This document shows positions 34,210-45,399 of a stretch of DNA of 64,000 bases, in pieces. A program made the position numbers and the translations under genes. Each line of letters starts with the position of its first letter. The first letter of the stretch is position 1. The notes beneath the pieces were generated by a model. The model did no database searches. It saw only the letters and a program-made list of their open reading frames with translations, and had not been told where the DNA came from. Origin of the DNA: Adenophora triphylla var. japonica (lineage: Eukaryota > Streptophyta > Magnoliopsida > Asterales > Campanulaceae). Location: the NCBI GenBank assembly GCA_022495995.1, contig JAFEMH010000985.1, positions 419,501-483,500 of the forward strand, in the 5' to 3' direction.

Positions 34210-34434
34210 TAGTAAATAAATTATTGAGGCAAAGCATAGCTACGAGAAACTCAACTCAGTTTAGGGTCTTAGAAACTGGAAAGTAAGCAAAAGCTTAAAT
34301 GCTGAAAGTGTGAGTTCAATCTCAAGTTACTAATAGTAGCTTCCAGCTTTTTTTTCTTTATTTTTTTTTGAAAAGACAGCTTCCAGTAAATTGCAAGAAC
34401 AGTCCAGCATACGACTGCAAAATACTTCCTCCGT

Positions 34435-34723
34435 CCCAACCCACTTAGTTAGGAAATTTTGAAATGACACGGGAATTAAGGAATATTATTATAGTATTAG
34501 GAGAGAGAATGAGTGGAAAAAGTGTTGTGAGTGTGAAAAATTAAATAGGAGAGAGAATGAGTGGAGGGAATAGTAATTATAATGGTGTTGTAAGTATTAA
34601 AATAATGTAGGAGAGAGAATGAGCGGAGAGAATAATGATTTAAGGTTTCCATTTTGGGAATTCTTAAGTGAAGTGGGACGCCCAAAATGGAAAGTTTTCT
34701 TAAGTGAGGTGGGACGGAGGGAG
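34435..34723. mobile_element. Stowaway MITE
   Basis: CTTCCTCCGTCCCAACCCAC start, end GGTGGGACGGAGGGAG, TA duplication at 34433-34434 and 34724-34725. Confidence 0.9.
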
Positions 34724-35481
34724 TACCCGGCTAAAGCTACAACAGATTGAAGCCAAGAAGTTTAAGAATCAGAATCTGGTCGCTGCTCACGTACCTTGCT
34801 TTTGTCTTTCAACTCATCAAGCTCCGCTTCGATTAACTTATCAATTGACTGTTCCTCAACTTTATTGCTGTCTTTTTCATCTTTGACAAGATCTGTCAAA
34901 GTCAAAGATGAAAAAAAGGAGGAGACAGAAAAGAGAAATAGATGAGGTTTAATGAGGGTAATGATGAGATTATAAAAAATATGTGAGGGTAAAAGTGAGA
35001 TAAAAAATTTCCTTCCCTTTCTTTCCACTTCCTCCCTAAAAAATTTCGAAAGCAAGCTAAGGAAGGAAATTTTTACCTTTCTTTCCCTTTATCTCCATTT
35101 TTAAACTCGGAAGCAGCCCGTAGTGTCATGAACATCCAGTTTTAAATATGTGTCCCTGCTAGCTTTCGTACCAGAAGAGCCCTTATAGTATTGCAAGTAT
35201 AAGAGGAGTAATATTTATTGCATAACTTTGACTGTGCAGCCAATACTCATACTGAGATTTTTCTGTATTGCAGTTAAAATTCCGCACTCTAGCTAAAATA
35301 CTTGTAAGACATAGTAGATCATATTGAGGACGATGAGTTTAGACTAACTTGGGTTTGCAGTAATGAAGTGAAAGAAAAACTTGAATTTTTCTAGTAAATG
35401 TGATTTTTTCAGCCGGTGTTTCAGCATAGTCAGGTTCAGAATAATCAAGGTTCTCTTGTAGTGTGAGTGCATACTCGAGAC

Positions 35482-36362
35482 CTACCACAGCCTCAGCCAT
35501 TGTAGGACGTTCCTTGGCACACGATTATGTAAGCAGCTTAGTGCAATTTGTGAAAACTTGCTCGAGCAACTGAGCAAAATTTGACCACTCAAAGAAGAAT
35601 CAATAATCTGAAGTAGATTCCCTTCTATGATACAATCTTGAGCCCATCCAACTAAACCCCATTGGTCTTCATCAAGACTTTTATACACTGCACGTCTCCC
35701 ACACAATGCCTCAAGCAAAACTACCCCAAATGCATACACATCAGACTTCCTGGTCAATCTACCGGTCAAGAGATACTCTGGATCTAGATACCCAAAACTG
35801 CCCTCAACAGCGGTGCTAACAGAAGTGAATGGCTCATTAGTGGGGCCTACTTTCGACAATCCAAAATCAGAAATTTTGGCTTCCCAATTATCATCCAATA
35901 AAATATTTGAGCTCTTTACGTCACGGTGTATCTACCCGTACCAGTGTGTAGATAGTCCAAACCACGAGCAGCACCTAGGCATACCTTGAGCCGCTGCAAC
36001 CAAGATAGTCGAGTTCCAAGTTTGTGGAGATGATCAGCAAGGCTGCCATGGGGCATCAACTCGTAAATAAGTATCATCTCATTCTCTTCATTGCAATAAC
36101 CAATTAGGGACATTAGGTGGCAGTGTCGTAACCTGGAAAGCATCTCAACTTCAGCCCAAAACTCAGAGGCACCTTGTTTGGACCCAGTGTCCAAGCGCTT
36201 GATTGCAGAACTTAAACCATCAGGAAAGGCAACTCTATAAACCTTCTCAAATCCACCCCGACCAATGACCAATTCCTCATCAAAGTTTTGCGTGGCTGAT
36301 TCAATCTCAGCTAGCGAAAATTCACGACACAGTTTCTGCCATGAAAACCCTGATGACTGCAT
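35482..36362 (-). pseudogene. Broken kinase gene, second lineage (unit 2)
   Basis: Orthologue of 10701-11768, start MQSSGFSWQKLCREFSLAEI at 36362. The Trp codon lost in unit 1 is intact here (GASEFWAEVEML). A 13-14 bp deletion at about 35931 removes the codons around THHGVI before HRD and shifts the frame. The glycine loop reads GGFEKV. The 2-bp insertion near 35520 is shared with unit 1. C-terminal remnants continue to about 35380. Confidence 0.85.
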
Positions 36363-36834
36363 CTTGTCGCTAGTTGTATTTTTATACGGAAATCCTAATA
36401 AATGAACTGCAGAGCTTCAAAAGAAATGAAAGTGCTTCTACTCTTTGTCGGCCAATTGGGTCCAAAGAAGAGGGCTTAACTTTTTGGAGGTAGACTTCCT
36501 CAACTTACAACCACCTAATCATTAAGTTTGGGATTAAACTATTGGAGAAATGAAATTCCGGTAAGAATGACTACTAAGAATCAAAGTTACAAAATTCCGG
36601 TAAGGATTGGCAAGACTCACCGTTTTGAGTTTACCACACTTTTCCTGTTGTTTATAATATCTTTTCATTTTGAAATATTATCTGATGTCTTACTTGATAA
36701 AATACTTCATTTCTCCCAAAATAAATGTTAGTTTTTTTTTTTGTTTTATCAACAACAAAATCAGACATTTGAATTGTATGCATTAAATAGTGTGTATGAG
36801 CTGTATGATACATCTCATACTCTATTATTACTCA

Positions 36835-37139
36835 CCTTCCATGACAGCCCATCCATATGTGTCTTTGTATTCTCTTTCAGCGAGAGATTAGAAGCGGTTT
36901 CAGGAATCAATACGAAGTGATGCGATTTGTGGTCCCTCGGTTCAGGTAAGCGAAGCCACTGAAGGAACTGCAATTAATAAAAATAAAAAAAGGCATACCC
37001 CATCCGGCAATATATTAGAGTTGTTAAAGTGGCGATGCAAGACATTGTGTATTTTGAGCAAAAATGCAAGACTGCGAGCTGCTTCGATCATGATATTAAG
37101 CCCCCACTGCCCATGATAGAGTTTACAAAGAATCACCTG
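36835..37139 (-). pseudogene. Fragment of another kinase (subdomain VI region, unit 2)
   Basis: GLNIMIEAARSLAFLLKIHN, then VLHRHFNNSNILPDG, a decayed catalytic loop (HRH instead of HRD). An intron-like GTATGCC…TTGCAG gap separates it from a downstream exon-like block. About 100 bp of this block present in unit 1 (near 12400-12500) is deleted here. Confidence 0.5.
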
Positions 37140-37239
37140 CAACCACAACAAAGTTGTGTCAGATGTTGACTTCAATTTTTAAATCACTAAGTTCTTAAAT
37201 ATCAAGCTAAAGTTGTTAATTCATACTTGTTAAAAGGCT

Positions 37240-37460
37240 GTAGTGTAAGTTTCCATTCTCCATAAAAACGCTCTAATCTGAAATAGTTTCCATTCTTTGA
37301 TACAATCTTGAGCCCATCCAACTAAACCCCATTTGATTACCTCATCATCAAGACTCTTATCCACTGCACGTCTCCCACACCACACCTCGAGCAATACCAC
37401 TCCAAATGCATACACATCATACTTCTTTGTCAATCTGCCAGTCGTGGAATACTCTGGTTT
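37240..37460 (-). pseudogene. Kinase C-lobe fragment (unit 2)
   Basis: [39 protein letters not shown] and WGLVGWAQDCIKEW. Orthologue of the unit 1 fragment. Lies directly 3' of the A9-gene stop codon on the same strand. Confidence 0.75.
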
Positions 37461-37494
37461 TGCATGTATTAAGGTGTAATAAGCGTGAAAGTCC

Positions 37495-39144
37495 TTATTT
37501 GGTTGAGAAAAACAGGACTCTTTTCTTTTTTCCTTTCTTTCCCTCAACTGCTCTTTTAATAAACAGTCTCAACGTAAGAGCAATAGTATCTCTTGAACAG
37601 CTAACATCTGTAGTAGTAGATTCTGTTTTCAAAAGTCGAATAATACCCCCAAAGCCGGTTATTGAAAACTCTGAGGGACTCTCGTACTGGATATCTACAA
37701 CTGTCGCGGGCGAAAACTTTTCTGTTGCCACAACACCGTTTGTTCGGCTGCTCCTTATCCTAAAACATTCAGTTTTAATCTCAAGGGTAGCTGGTTCCCA
37801 TGTGTCTTGAGATTCAGTCCACAAATGCAGTTTGTAGGAAGCTTGACCTGCAATTAGGGTTCTCTCTATGTGACGGCTCATTTCAGGATCACAAGAAATC
37901 TTTCTATTCGAGTTGGCAAAGAATTTAATGAGTTCACCTTTTCTCTGCTTATCATCCCAAGGTTGAACTTCAACAGCAAGGTATGTGTCAACATCATCTG
38001 AAGTAACAACATAGATCGGTAGGTTTGCCCCGTCTATATAGTTAACTGACCCGTCTTCCAAATGCCGGACCCACTGAAACATACAGTGTGTCGTGCCATT
38101 AATTGAGTATCCGCTTGCTTGAAGTTCTCTGCCAGGAAAAGCTTCCCCAAAGATTTGAAGACCCTCTATTGCAGGCAACTCATTTTCGCTTTCCTCAGGC
38201 TCTGGATTCAAGGATAATGGTTCTTCAAGACTTTGCTTCTCGGTATTGGCATCACCTTGGACTAAGTAAGAAAAAGGTTAGTAATGCATTCAAGCTACAT
38301 GATGTGTTTAACCCACACACAGTACATGGGTATATATAATCATCTACAGCAAAAAGTTTCCTTTCTTACTTTTAACGGAAGTATGACTGCTGATTAGTGT
38401 TCTCTCTGGGTGGCGACTCATTTCAGGATCACAAGAAATCTTTCTGTTTGAGTTGGCGAAGCATTTAACGAGTTTACCCTCTCTCTGCCAATTATCCAAA
38501 GGAAGCACTTCTACAGCAAGGTATGTGTCAACATCATCTGTAGTAACAACATAGGTCGGTGAGTTTGCCCCGTCTATATAGTTAACAGACCCGTGTTCCA
38601 TATGTCGAACCCACTGAAACATACAAATTGTTGTGCCATTAATTGGGTATCCACATGTTTGAAGTTCTCTTCCAGGAAAAGCTTCCCCAATGATTTGAAG
38701 ACCTTCTATTGCAGGCAACAGCTTGTACCTATTGCCATCTTCATCAGACCCTGCAATCAAGGATGATGGTCCTTCAAGAATGGATGGCAGACATGGGGGA
38801 CTGACGTGAGTTTCATTTCTTTTCTGTCCAGCCACAACATGATCAACGCTCTGTAAAGTTTTACCTACAATAAGAATGATATTACTTCGTGGTGACAAAA
38901 AGATAAGCTTGAACGATAGTTCTAAGAGTTAACCACAATGAAATAGTTGCAAATCTCAGAAATCTGTATCTCCAGATTATCCTGAATCCAGCACTCCTAT
39001 CAGGTTATCACTCAATCCAAATAATCCAAACAAGCTTTGTAATTCACAGGGGACATGTTTCTTAGCTAGATAGTTTCTCAAGAAGTTGAAAACGCAAAAG
39101 CGAGAAAGAGAAGACAATTTACCAATTTCAGAAGCCCGTGTCAT
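37495..39144 (-). CDS. AIR9-like A9/Ig-domain protein, two A9 repeats plus PH-like C-terminus
   Basis: Model read from splice sites: exon 1 39144-39123 (MTRASEI), exon 2 38864-38370, exon 3 38261-37495. All junctions are GT-AG and the sum is 1,284 bp, 427 codons plus stop, fully in frame. Exon 2 holds repeat 1 (FPGRELQTCGYPINGTT, MFQWVRHMEHGSVNYIDGA, VTTDDVDTYLAVEVLPLD, CDPEMSRH). Exon 3 holds repeat 2 and a C-terminal part with TWEPATLEIK and [20 protein letters not shown]. The pattern (W in FQW, 'DDVDTYLAVEV' strand) resembles the A9 repeats and C-terminus of AIR9, a microtubule-associated protein. The naming is inferred. Exon 1 is only 22 bp, so the true 5' end is uncertain: exon 2 could instead join the kinase exon of K3, which ends in the same phase. 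Confidence 0.65.
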
Positions 39145-39966
39145 TTTCCTACTGTATAGTTAATAATATCATAGTTCTAAGGAAAAGAGAGTTTATACAC
39201 GTAAAATCTAATTGCCACAGTGGGTGTAATTTCATCCCTTTATCTTTCATAGTCCCTCTGTCCCTAAACAAGCCAATATTTATTTTAAGAGACATCTTGA
39301 TAAATTTGACGTTTAACCAAATTTAGTTCTACCTCTGTCCCAAAATGAATGTCCAAATTTGTTCTTGATCAAGAGCAAATAGGGCATTCATTTTTGGGAC
39401 GGAATGAATAGCACGTATACATAAGTACCCCCAACTATCCACTTTATAGACTAGACTTAGGATACGTTTGGTACGGAGGAATCCCATCAGCATTGAATGG
39501 GTATTCATGCTAACCCATTTCATGAATGACTTCGTAATCAAGGATAAAAATCTCATTCCACATAGAATGCTGAGAAAGGCAGAATGACAGTTCCATCTCT
39601 TGACGCGTGGGTTAGTCTATCCTTCGCAGCTTAGGAAGTTTTGAAGAAAGCTAGAATGCCCATTCCATCACCTTTGTAGTTTCATGTACATCTAGTATTA
39701 CATTCATTTCCGTTCTAGCTTCTGTACCAACAAGCCCTTATAGTATTGCAAGTAAATACTGTAATATGATACTTAAAAGAGAACCATTAACAACCTTAAA
39801 AATGGATACTCATTTAGGGACAAAAGTTGTCGCTAAATGAACACTCACTTTAAGGACAGAGAGAGTACTAATTACTGTCAGATCTCTGATTGTGCAGCCA
39901 TTGTCATACTAGAAAAAAAATTGTTCCCGAATAAAAATATGCACTCTTGCTAACATAAAAGTGAGT

Positions 39967-41037
39967 CTATATATTCATGAGCATGATGAGTTTAAATTTA
40001 CCAGAGTATGTAGACATGGAGGGAAAGAAAAACTTTTGAATCTTTCTAATATATGAGATTTTTTTGGCCGTTGTTGAAACATAATCAGGTTCAGAATAAT
40101 CAAGACTCTCTTGTAATGCAAGTGCAGACTCGAGATCTACCACAACCTCAGCCATTGTAGGACGTTCCTTGGGACGATTATGTACGCACCTCAGTGCAAT
40201 TTGTGAAAACTTGCTCGAGCAATTGAGCAAGATTTGCCCACTCAGAGTTGAATCAATAATCTCAAGTAAATTCCCTTCTTTGATGCAGTCTTTTGCCCAT
40301 CCAACTAAACCCCATTGCTCTTCGTCACGACTTCTATCCACTGCACGTCTCCCACACAACACCTCGAGCAATACCACCCCAAATGAATACACGTCAGACT
40401 TCCTTGTCAATCTACCAGTCAGGGAATACTCTGGATCTAGATAGCCAGTAGTGCCCTTAATGGCGGTGCTAACAGAAGTGGATGGCTGATTAGTGGGGCC
40501 GATTTTCGACAACCCAAAATCAGAAATCTTGGCTTCCCAATTATCATCCAATAAAATGTTTGAGCTCTTTATGTCACGGTGTATGACTCCGTGATGGGTA
40601 CCTGTACCGGAGTGTAGATAGTCCAAACCGCGCGCAGCACCTATGCATATCCTGAGCCTCTGCAACCAAGATAATCGAGTTCTGAGTTTGTGGAGATGAT
40701 CAGCAAGGCTGCCATGGGGCATCAACTCGTAAACAAGTATCATCTCATTCTCATCGTCGCAATAACCAGTCAGGGACACTAGGTGACAATGTCTTAACCT
40801 AGAAAGCATCTCAATTTCAGCCCGAAACTCAGAGGCACCTTGCTTAGATCCGGAGTCCAAGCGCTTAATTGCAGCAGATGAACCATCATCAAAGGTACCT
40901 CTATAAACCTTCCCAAATCCACCTTGACCAATGACCAATTCCTCATCAAAGTTTTGCGTGGCCGATTCAATCTCAGACAGAGAAAAATGACAGCATAGTT
41001 TATTCCCTGCCAATTTCATCTTATCAGTAGGAATCAT
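39967..41037 (-). CDS. Receptor-like cytoplasmic kinase K3
   Basis: Intact 356-aa frame, ATG at 41037, same motifs as K1/K2 (GQGGFGKV, HRDIKSSN, SDFGLSK, DPEYS). Identical to K2 for about 325 residues; it lacks four residues of the acidic YAEPD repeat (SEPDYVSTTAKK). The tail is that of K1 and keeps the donor-like TCTG/GTAAAT at 40002/40001. Splicing there would leave phase 1 and could continue into the A9 exon at 38864, about 1.1 kb downstream. Confidence 0.9.
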   Translation of the reverse strand: MIPTDKMKLAGNKLCCHFSLSEIESATQNFDEELVIGQGGFGKVYRGTFDDGSSAAIKRLDSGSKQGASEFRAEIEMLSRLRHCHLVSLTGYCDDENEMILVYELMPHGSLADHLHKLRTRLSWLQRLRICIGAARGLDYLHSGTGTHHGVIHRDIKSSNILLDDNWEAKISDFGLSKIGPTNQPSTSVSTAIKGTTGYLDPEYSLTGRLTRKSDVYSFGVVLLEVLCGRRAVDRSRDEEQWGLVGWAKDCIKEGNLLEIIDSTLSGQILLNCSSKFSQIALRCVHNRPKERPTMAEVVVDLESALALQESLDYSEPDYVSTTAKKISYIRKIQKFFFPSMSTYSGKFKLIMLMNI

Positions 41038-41194
41038 ATTTCCTAAACAGAAAACCTAATCAATGAACAGCAGAGCTTCAAGAACTTCGATTCATAACAG
41101 ATAATTGGGTCAATTGAGGTGGCTTAACTTTTGGGAGATGACTTCCTCGCCAAATATATGTGTGGCTGATTCAATCTCAGACAGATTATTCTAA

Positions 41195-41603
41195 GGGAGT
41201 TTTTGTTTTTAAGTGATAAGTCTAAATCCGATTTCGATTCGAAAATGGTGAATGATTAAGAGCGATAACCGAATTCGAATTGGATAAGTTGTTTGATTTT
41301 CTATCGAATTCATTATCTCGAAACAGTTAAAAAATAAAAAATAATTAAAAAAAATAAACGTAAATGCAATATGAAACAGTAAACAGTTTAAAAAAAAATA
41401 ACCAAAACTAAATATGAAATAGTGGCTTTCAGAGACTTTCAGAGGCAATTCAGCAATATTTTAACCACTTAAAATTAAGAGGACTTTAAGAGCCTAACAA
41501 GTCTTATTTCAAAAAAAAAACAAACACACTTATTTCTCTAATCCTCTTAATGAATAAGTGTTAAGAGGCAAACAAGGCTTAAAATAAAAAAACAAACGCC
41601 CCC
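41195..41603. mobile_element. Tourist-like MITE upstream of K3
   Basis: Orthologue of 16172-16591 with the same TAA duplication (41192-41194, 41604-41606). Contains the GTGATAAGTCT…GATTTCG block with small indels. Confidence 0.85.
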
Positions 41604-41659
41604 TAAGTGGAAGTAATCAGAAGTTAAATCAGTAACCAGACTGATTGTTTTTTACCTTT

Positions 41660-42072
41660 TTGAAAACCGGTAGCAAGGGAAGAAAAAAGGGAAGTATTTT
41701 AAAATAATTTCTTTATAAACTTGTTGTCGAGATTTTTAAGGAAGAAATTAGAGGAAAAGAAAAGAAAATTTTTGAGCAATTTACCTTTTACTGTTTTTAC
41801 ATAATCATCCCAAAAATTCACAATCGAGAGAAAATGGAAGGAAATAAAATATTGTAAAACAAACGTTTTTAATAAACCAATTTTATCCCTCATATATAAC
41901 ATAACCTCATTTTTTCTTTCATAATGGGTACAAATGTAATTTTAATTTTTTTTTCTCTTTTCTTCCTAACTCGGGAGCACTCCTGGGAGAAATTAAATTT
42001 CTTCCCTTCCCTTTCTTCCCCTTCCCTTCTTTTTCTTTCTTTTTTCTCCCTTTAAAACTCAAGAACATACCC
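41660..42072. mobile_element. MITE orthologous to 1578-1972 (unit 3)
   Basis: Right end AACATACCC. Left end damaged as in unit 2, so units 2 and 3 share this lesion. Confidence 0.55.
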
Positions 42073-42113
42073 TTTTACTAGTTCAACTTATTCAAGAAAA
42101 ATCAAAACAAAAC

Positions 42114-42889
42114 TGAAAGTTTAGTGTAGATAGAAAATCAAGTTCAACAAAACAGAAAACAGATATGTGTACATATGTGAGACACAACTGTCCTCACAAC
42201 TATAATATGCAACAAAATAAAAACAGTAACACAAAGTATTTAAACGTTTACTGGTTCAACTCAAGCAAACATGACTTTAAATCTAAAAAGGGTTTCACTA
42301 TTAAAGACCTGAGTTACAGAATCATATAATAATAAGTGAAACAAAAAGATAAAAACACTAAAGCAAGTTCTAACCAACTTCTAAACAATTAGCACTCTTC
42401 CATATTCAAGTGAAGTCTATTCTAACAGAAAAAGAACAAAGGACTAAAATAAATCTAGATGTGTGTTCAGATGTAAAACACAACTGCACGCACAACCTAA
42501 AAAAATATCTTGAATCCGAGAGATATGAGGAGATTTCTCTTCCAAATAATTCTTGATGCATAAGTATTCTCTTGGCTGAATGATTTATATTTATAGGCAG
42601 TCATTCGAAGCCTTCAAGTCAATCTATTCCTTATTTGTAGCAATCCTAATCCTATAAGAAAATAAAAGATTGACACTACTAAAAACAAAGAGATCTATTA
42701 GTATTGTTAGTCCTAAATTAACCAATCACAATATATTTACATAAATAAAAAAATATACACAAATATATACAATATCCTTACCATATATGTATCTAAATCT
42801 TTGATAGGAAAGTCAAAATCTACTTACTAAACTTACCATTATTGTTTCGAATTAGGAAAGGAAATATTCCCATATATCATACTCTTTCA
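42114..42889 (-). repeat. 3' LTR of the SIRE-like element (only complete copy)
   Basis: 776 bp, TGAAAGTTTA…TACTCTTTCA, with inverted ends TGAAAG/CTTTCA. The polypurine tract RC (ATCTCCCC) adjoins at 42890. It is the reference for the LTR fragments in units 1 and 2. Confidence 0.8.
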
Positions 42890-43184
42890 ATCTCCCCATA
42901 TTTTGGAATTTCTGGTCAAAACAAAGATTTAGAACTAAATTCATATAACCTAGATCTCAGATTCAAAAACTCCCCATGAATTGGATGTGTAGACACATTC
43001 ACACACAAAACTATATAAAGATTAGATATAACAAAAAATTGTAGTTCAACAAAACAGAAATACAATCCAAATTATTTTAAGAGATTACTGACCAAAATAT
43101 TGTTCAGAATCAATAACAAATAAACAATCTAACAAAGCAAAATAACCAAACTCCCCCTAAGTTGTTCAGCTCCAGCTTCAAGCT

Positions 43185-45139
43185 TCTTGATCTTTATCAG
43201 CTTCATTCCCAGCTTCCTCTTCCCCTTTTTGAATAGAAAGTGTAGTCATCCATTTATGGAGATTCACCTTTAGGTTTTTCAGATTATCAGTATGAGTCTA
43301 GGAGACAATCAACTGTGCTTGGAGAGCTTTGGTGAGAGCTTCATAAGCCATGATCTCAGCATCCAATGTATCAAACTGAGCAGTGATGGAGACATCAAAT
43401 GTATGTCCAGATGTGGCCACATCTTGACTCACATCCTCAGCCCCAGCAGAAAGTAGGATAAGTCTCATCTCTTAATGGCAGGTCCACATGCCTCTGCTTG
43501 CTATCCAACAATGTCTTGGTCTCCTTTAGCAACTCAAAATCACTCACCCTTTTCAGTCTTCACACCTTGTGCCACTAGGATTTGGGATATCGGAGAGGGA
43601 TAGAGAAGGGACCATTTCTTGAAAGGGGATTCATAATACCCACAAATATTTTTGAAAATGAAATCCCCAAAATTAATGGCTTTTCTGGAACCCATCCTAT
43701 ACAACAAGTCAACATGAACCCTAGTGACAGAGGTTTTGTTGTTTGAGGGAGAAAGATTAGCTATGAGTATGAGGTGGAGAAAGCAATAGAAAGAGGTGAG
43801 AGAAACACTACCTAAATATTTTAGTTTTGTGGGCCAAGCAGTTAGCTTCCCATTGGTTATGGTGGTAACAATCTCATTCTCAGAAACCTCACACTCCTCA
43901 TCAAGTACTTCCTCTAACCCTAGGAAGGTGTTGACAACGGTATGGGATAAGGGTATGAATTTGTCCCTAACATAAACAGTGTGGAACATGGGGGGTGCTG
44001 AATTGTTCAAGCCTTTGGTCAGATTGGCATAAAACTCATGAAGAAGTTTGGGGTGAAAAGACTTTGAGTGATCTATAGTAAGTAGAAGTCCCCTATCCTC
44101 AAAAAATGGGACTAACCAAAATCTAGCAAAGGTATCACTATCCCTTTTTATCTCCTAATCAGTTCTTTATTCACAATTTGCCCAAACCTATCAGAAGCAT
44201 CCAAAGATATAAATTTTGGAAAAATAGGGGTCACAACAGTAGAGGAGGAAGGAGGAAGGTGGAGAACTTACCCCTTTTGAAGGACAGTCTGGTGGATGTG
44301 CGTGCAGATGTATGCACATCTTGAGCCACATCTTTAGGATGAGAGGGCTGTGCTGCTTCTTCCTCAGCTTCCACAATATCTGCAACTTTCTGATCAACCT
44401 CTTGATCCTCTTTTTCTTGAGCTCTTCTGGCCCTAGCTTGAAATTCTCATCCTCAGCTGTGTCATCCTTTCCTCACTGGAATCTTCCCCTTCTTCAATTG
44501 GATCCTCTGCTTGTGTTAGTTCAGCCTCAACAGCTTTCTTCTTCCCTTTCAGAGCTAATAGGAGATTAGCAAGGGGCTCCTCTTCTGGTTCAGCTTGAGT
44601 GGGCACTTCTTTTTCTTTTCCAGCCCTAGGCCTATAAACCAATCTGAACTGGGACTCATCCTCTTCTTTTTCTTCCTCATCACCCAATTGAATGGCAATT
44701 GAGGGTTTCCCACCTGGTAGTTTTTGATGTTTGGCCAACTGGGCCTCAGATAACTTTCTGGACCTTCTGAGCTTTTTGGAAGGGGAGGCTTTACTTTTGG
44801 GAGCCTTCCCTTTGGTGATAGAGGCCACCGTGGGAACAGAGGTGGTTTGAGGAGATGTGATATCTGGTGTGGGAGTTGGAGATGGTGGAGGATAGGTGTT
44901 TTTAATACCGGAGGAGGAGATGGTTGAGGAGCAATGAGAGGCTCCACATATGGGACATCAGTTGGATTGGGTACCTCCATGGAAGGAGCTTCATCTGTAG
45001 TAGGTTCAGATGGAGTTAGAACAGGGGCAACTGGTGTTGGTTGTGGCTCTTGCTGAGCCACAATCTCTTCAGGCCTAACCATGGAGATCGGCTGCACATC
45101 CAAGTTTTTTTACTGAGTTGTGGGACTTGAAGGATTCAT
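43185..45139 (-). pseudogene. SIRE/Maximus-type envelope-like ORF, degraded
   Basis: Sits between pol and the 3' LTR, the place of the extra ORF of SIRE-type copia elements. Starts at 45139 (MNPSSPTTQ) but meets a stop after nine codons. Then follows a Pro/Thr/Glu-rich segment (44555-45103), a shift into a Lys/Glu-rich segment (44433-44828), and the conserved middle region (43540-44010: VHVDLLYRMGSRKAINFGDF, YPSPISQILVAQG). A helical tail continues to about 43185 with further stops. The function of such ORFs is unproven. Confidence 0.6.
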
Positions 45140-45399
45140 TCTTTCTGCAAAATAGATTAGACAGAGAGAGAAGTAAATATGGTGTGTGTGAGAGAGAGAG
45201 AGAGAGAGCAAATCAAGAGAGAGAGAGAGACACAAAGATGAGATTTAAGGGATGAAGTGATGGATGTAAATCACATTTATACTCACAACTCCCTCTTTCC
45301 TCTTCAATAGAGGACTCTCACATCAATACTAACTCTAGGTTGGCGGCGTGTGATGTGATTGAGCAATAACAACCATAGTCCCTTGGAATTTGCACGGAT

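Larger units (their letters stand above)
33657..35119. mobile_element. MITE with GGGTCTGCTT/AAGCAGCCC ends, carrying two Stowaways
   Basis: Present only in unit 2. Unit 1 has the uninterrupted text TTTGTAGTGTCATGAAC near 10499. Ends GGGTCTGCTTTCGAATTTTT and inverted GGGCTGCTTCCGAGTTTAAA. 3-bp repeat GTA on both sides (33654-33656, 35120-35122) fits the PIF/Harbinger class. Confidence 0.65.

Noticed and set aside
1..42889. Tandem units as an assembly duplication artefact
   Set aside because: Units differ by many clean insertions with proper TSDs and by base substitutions, so they are real paralogues.
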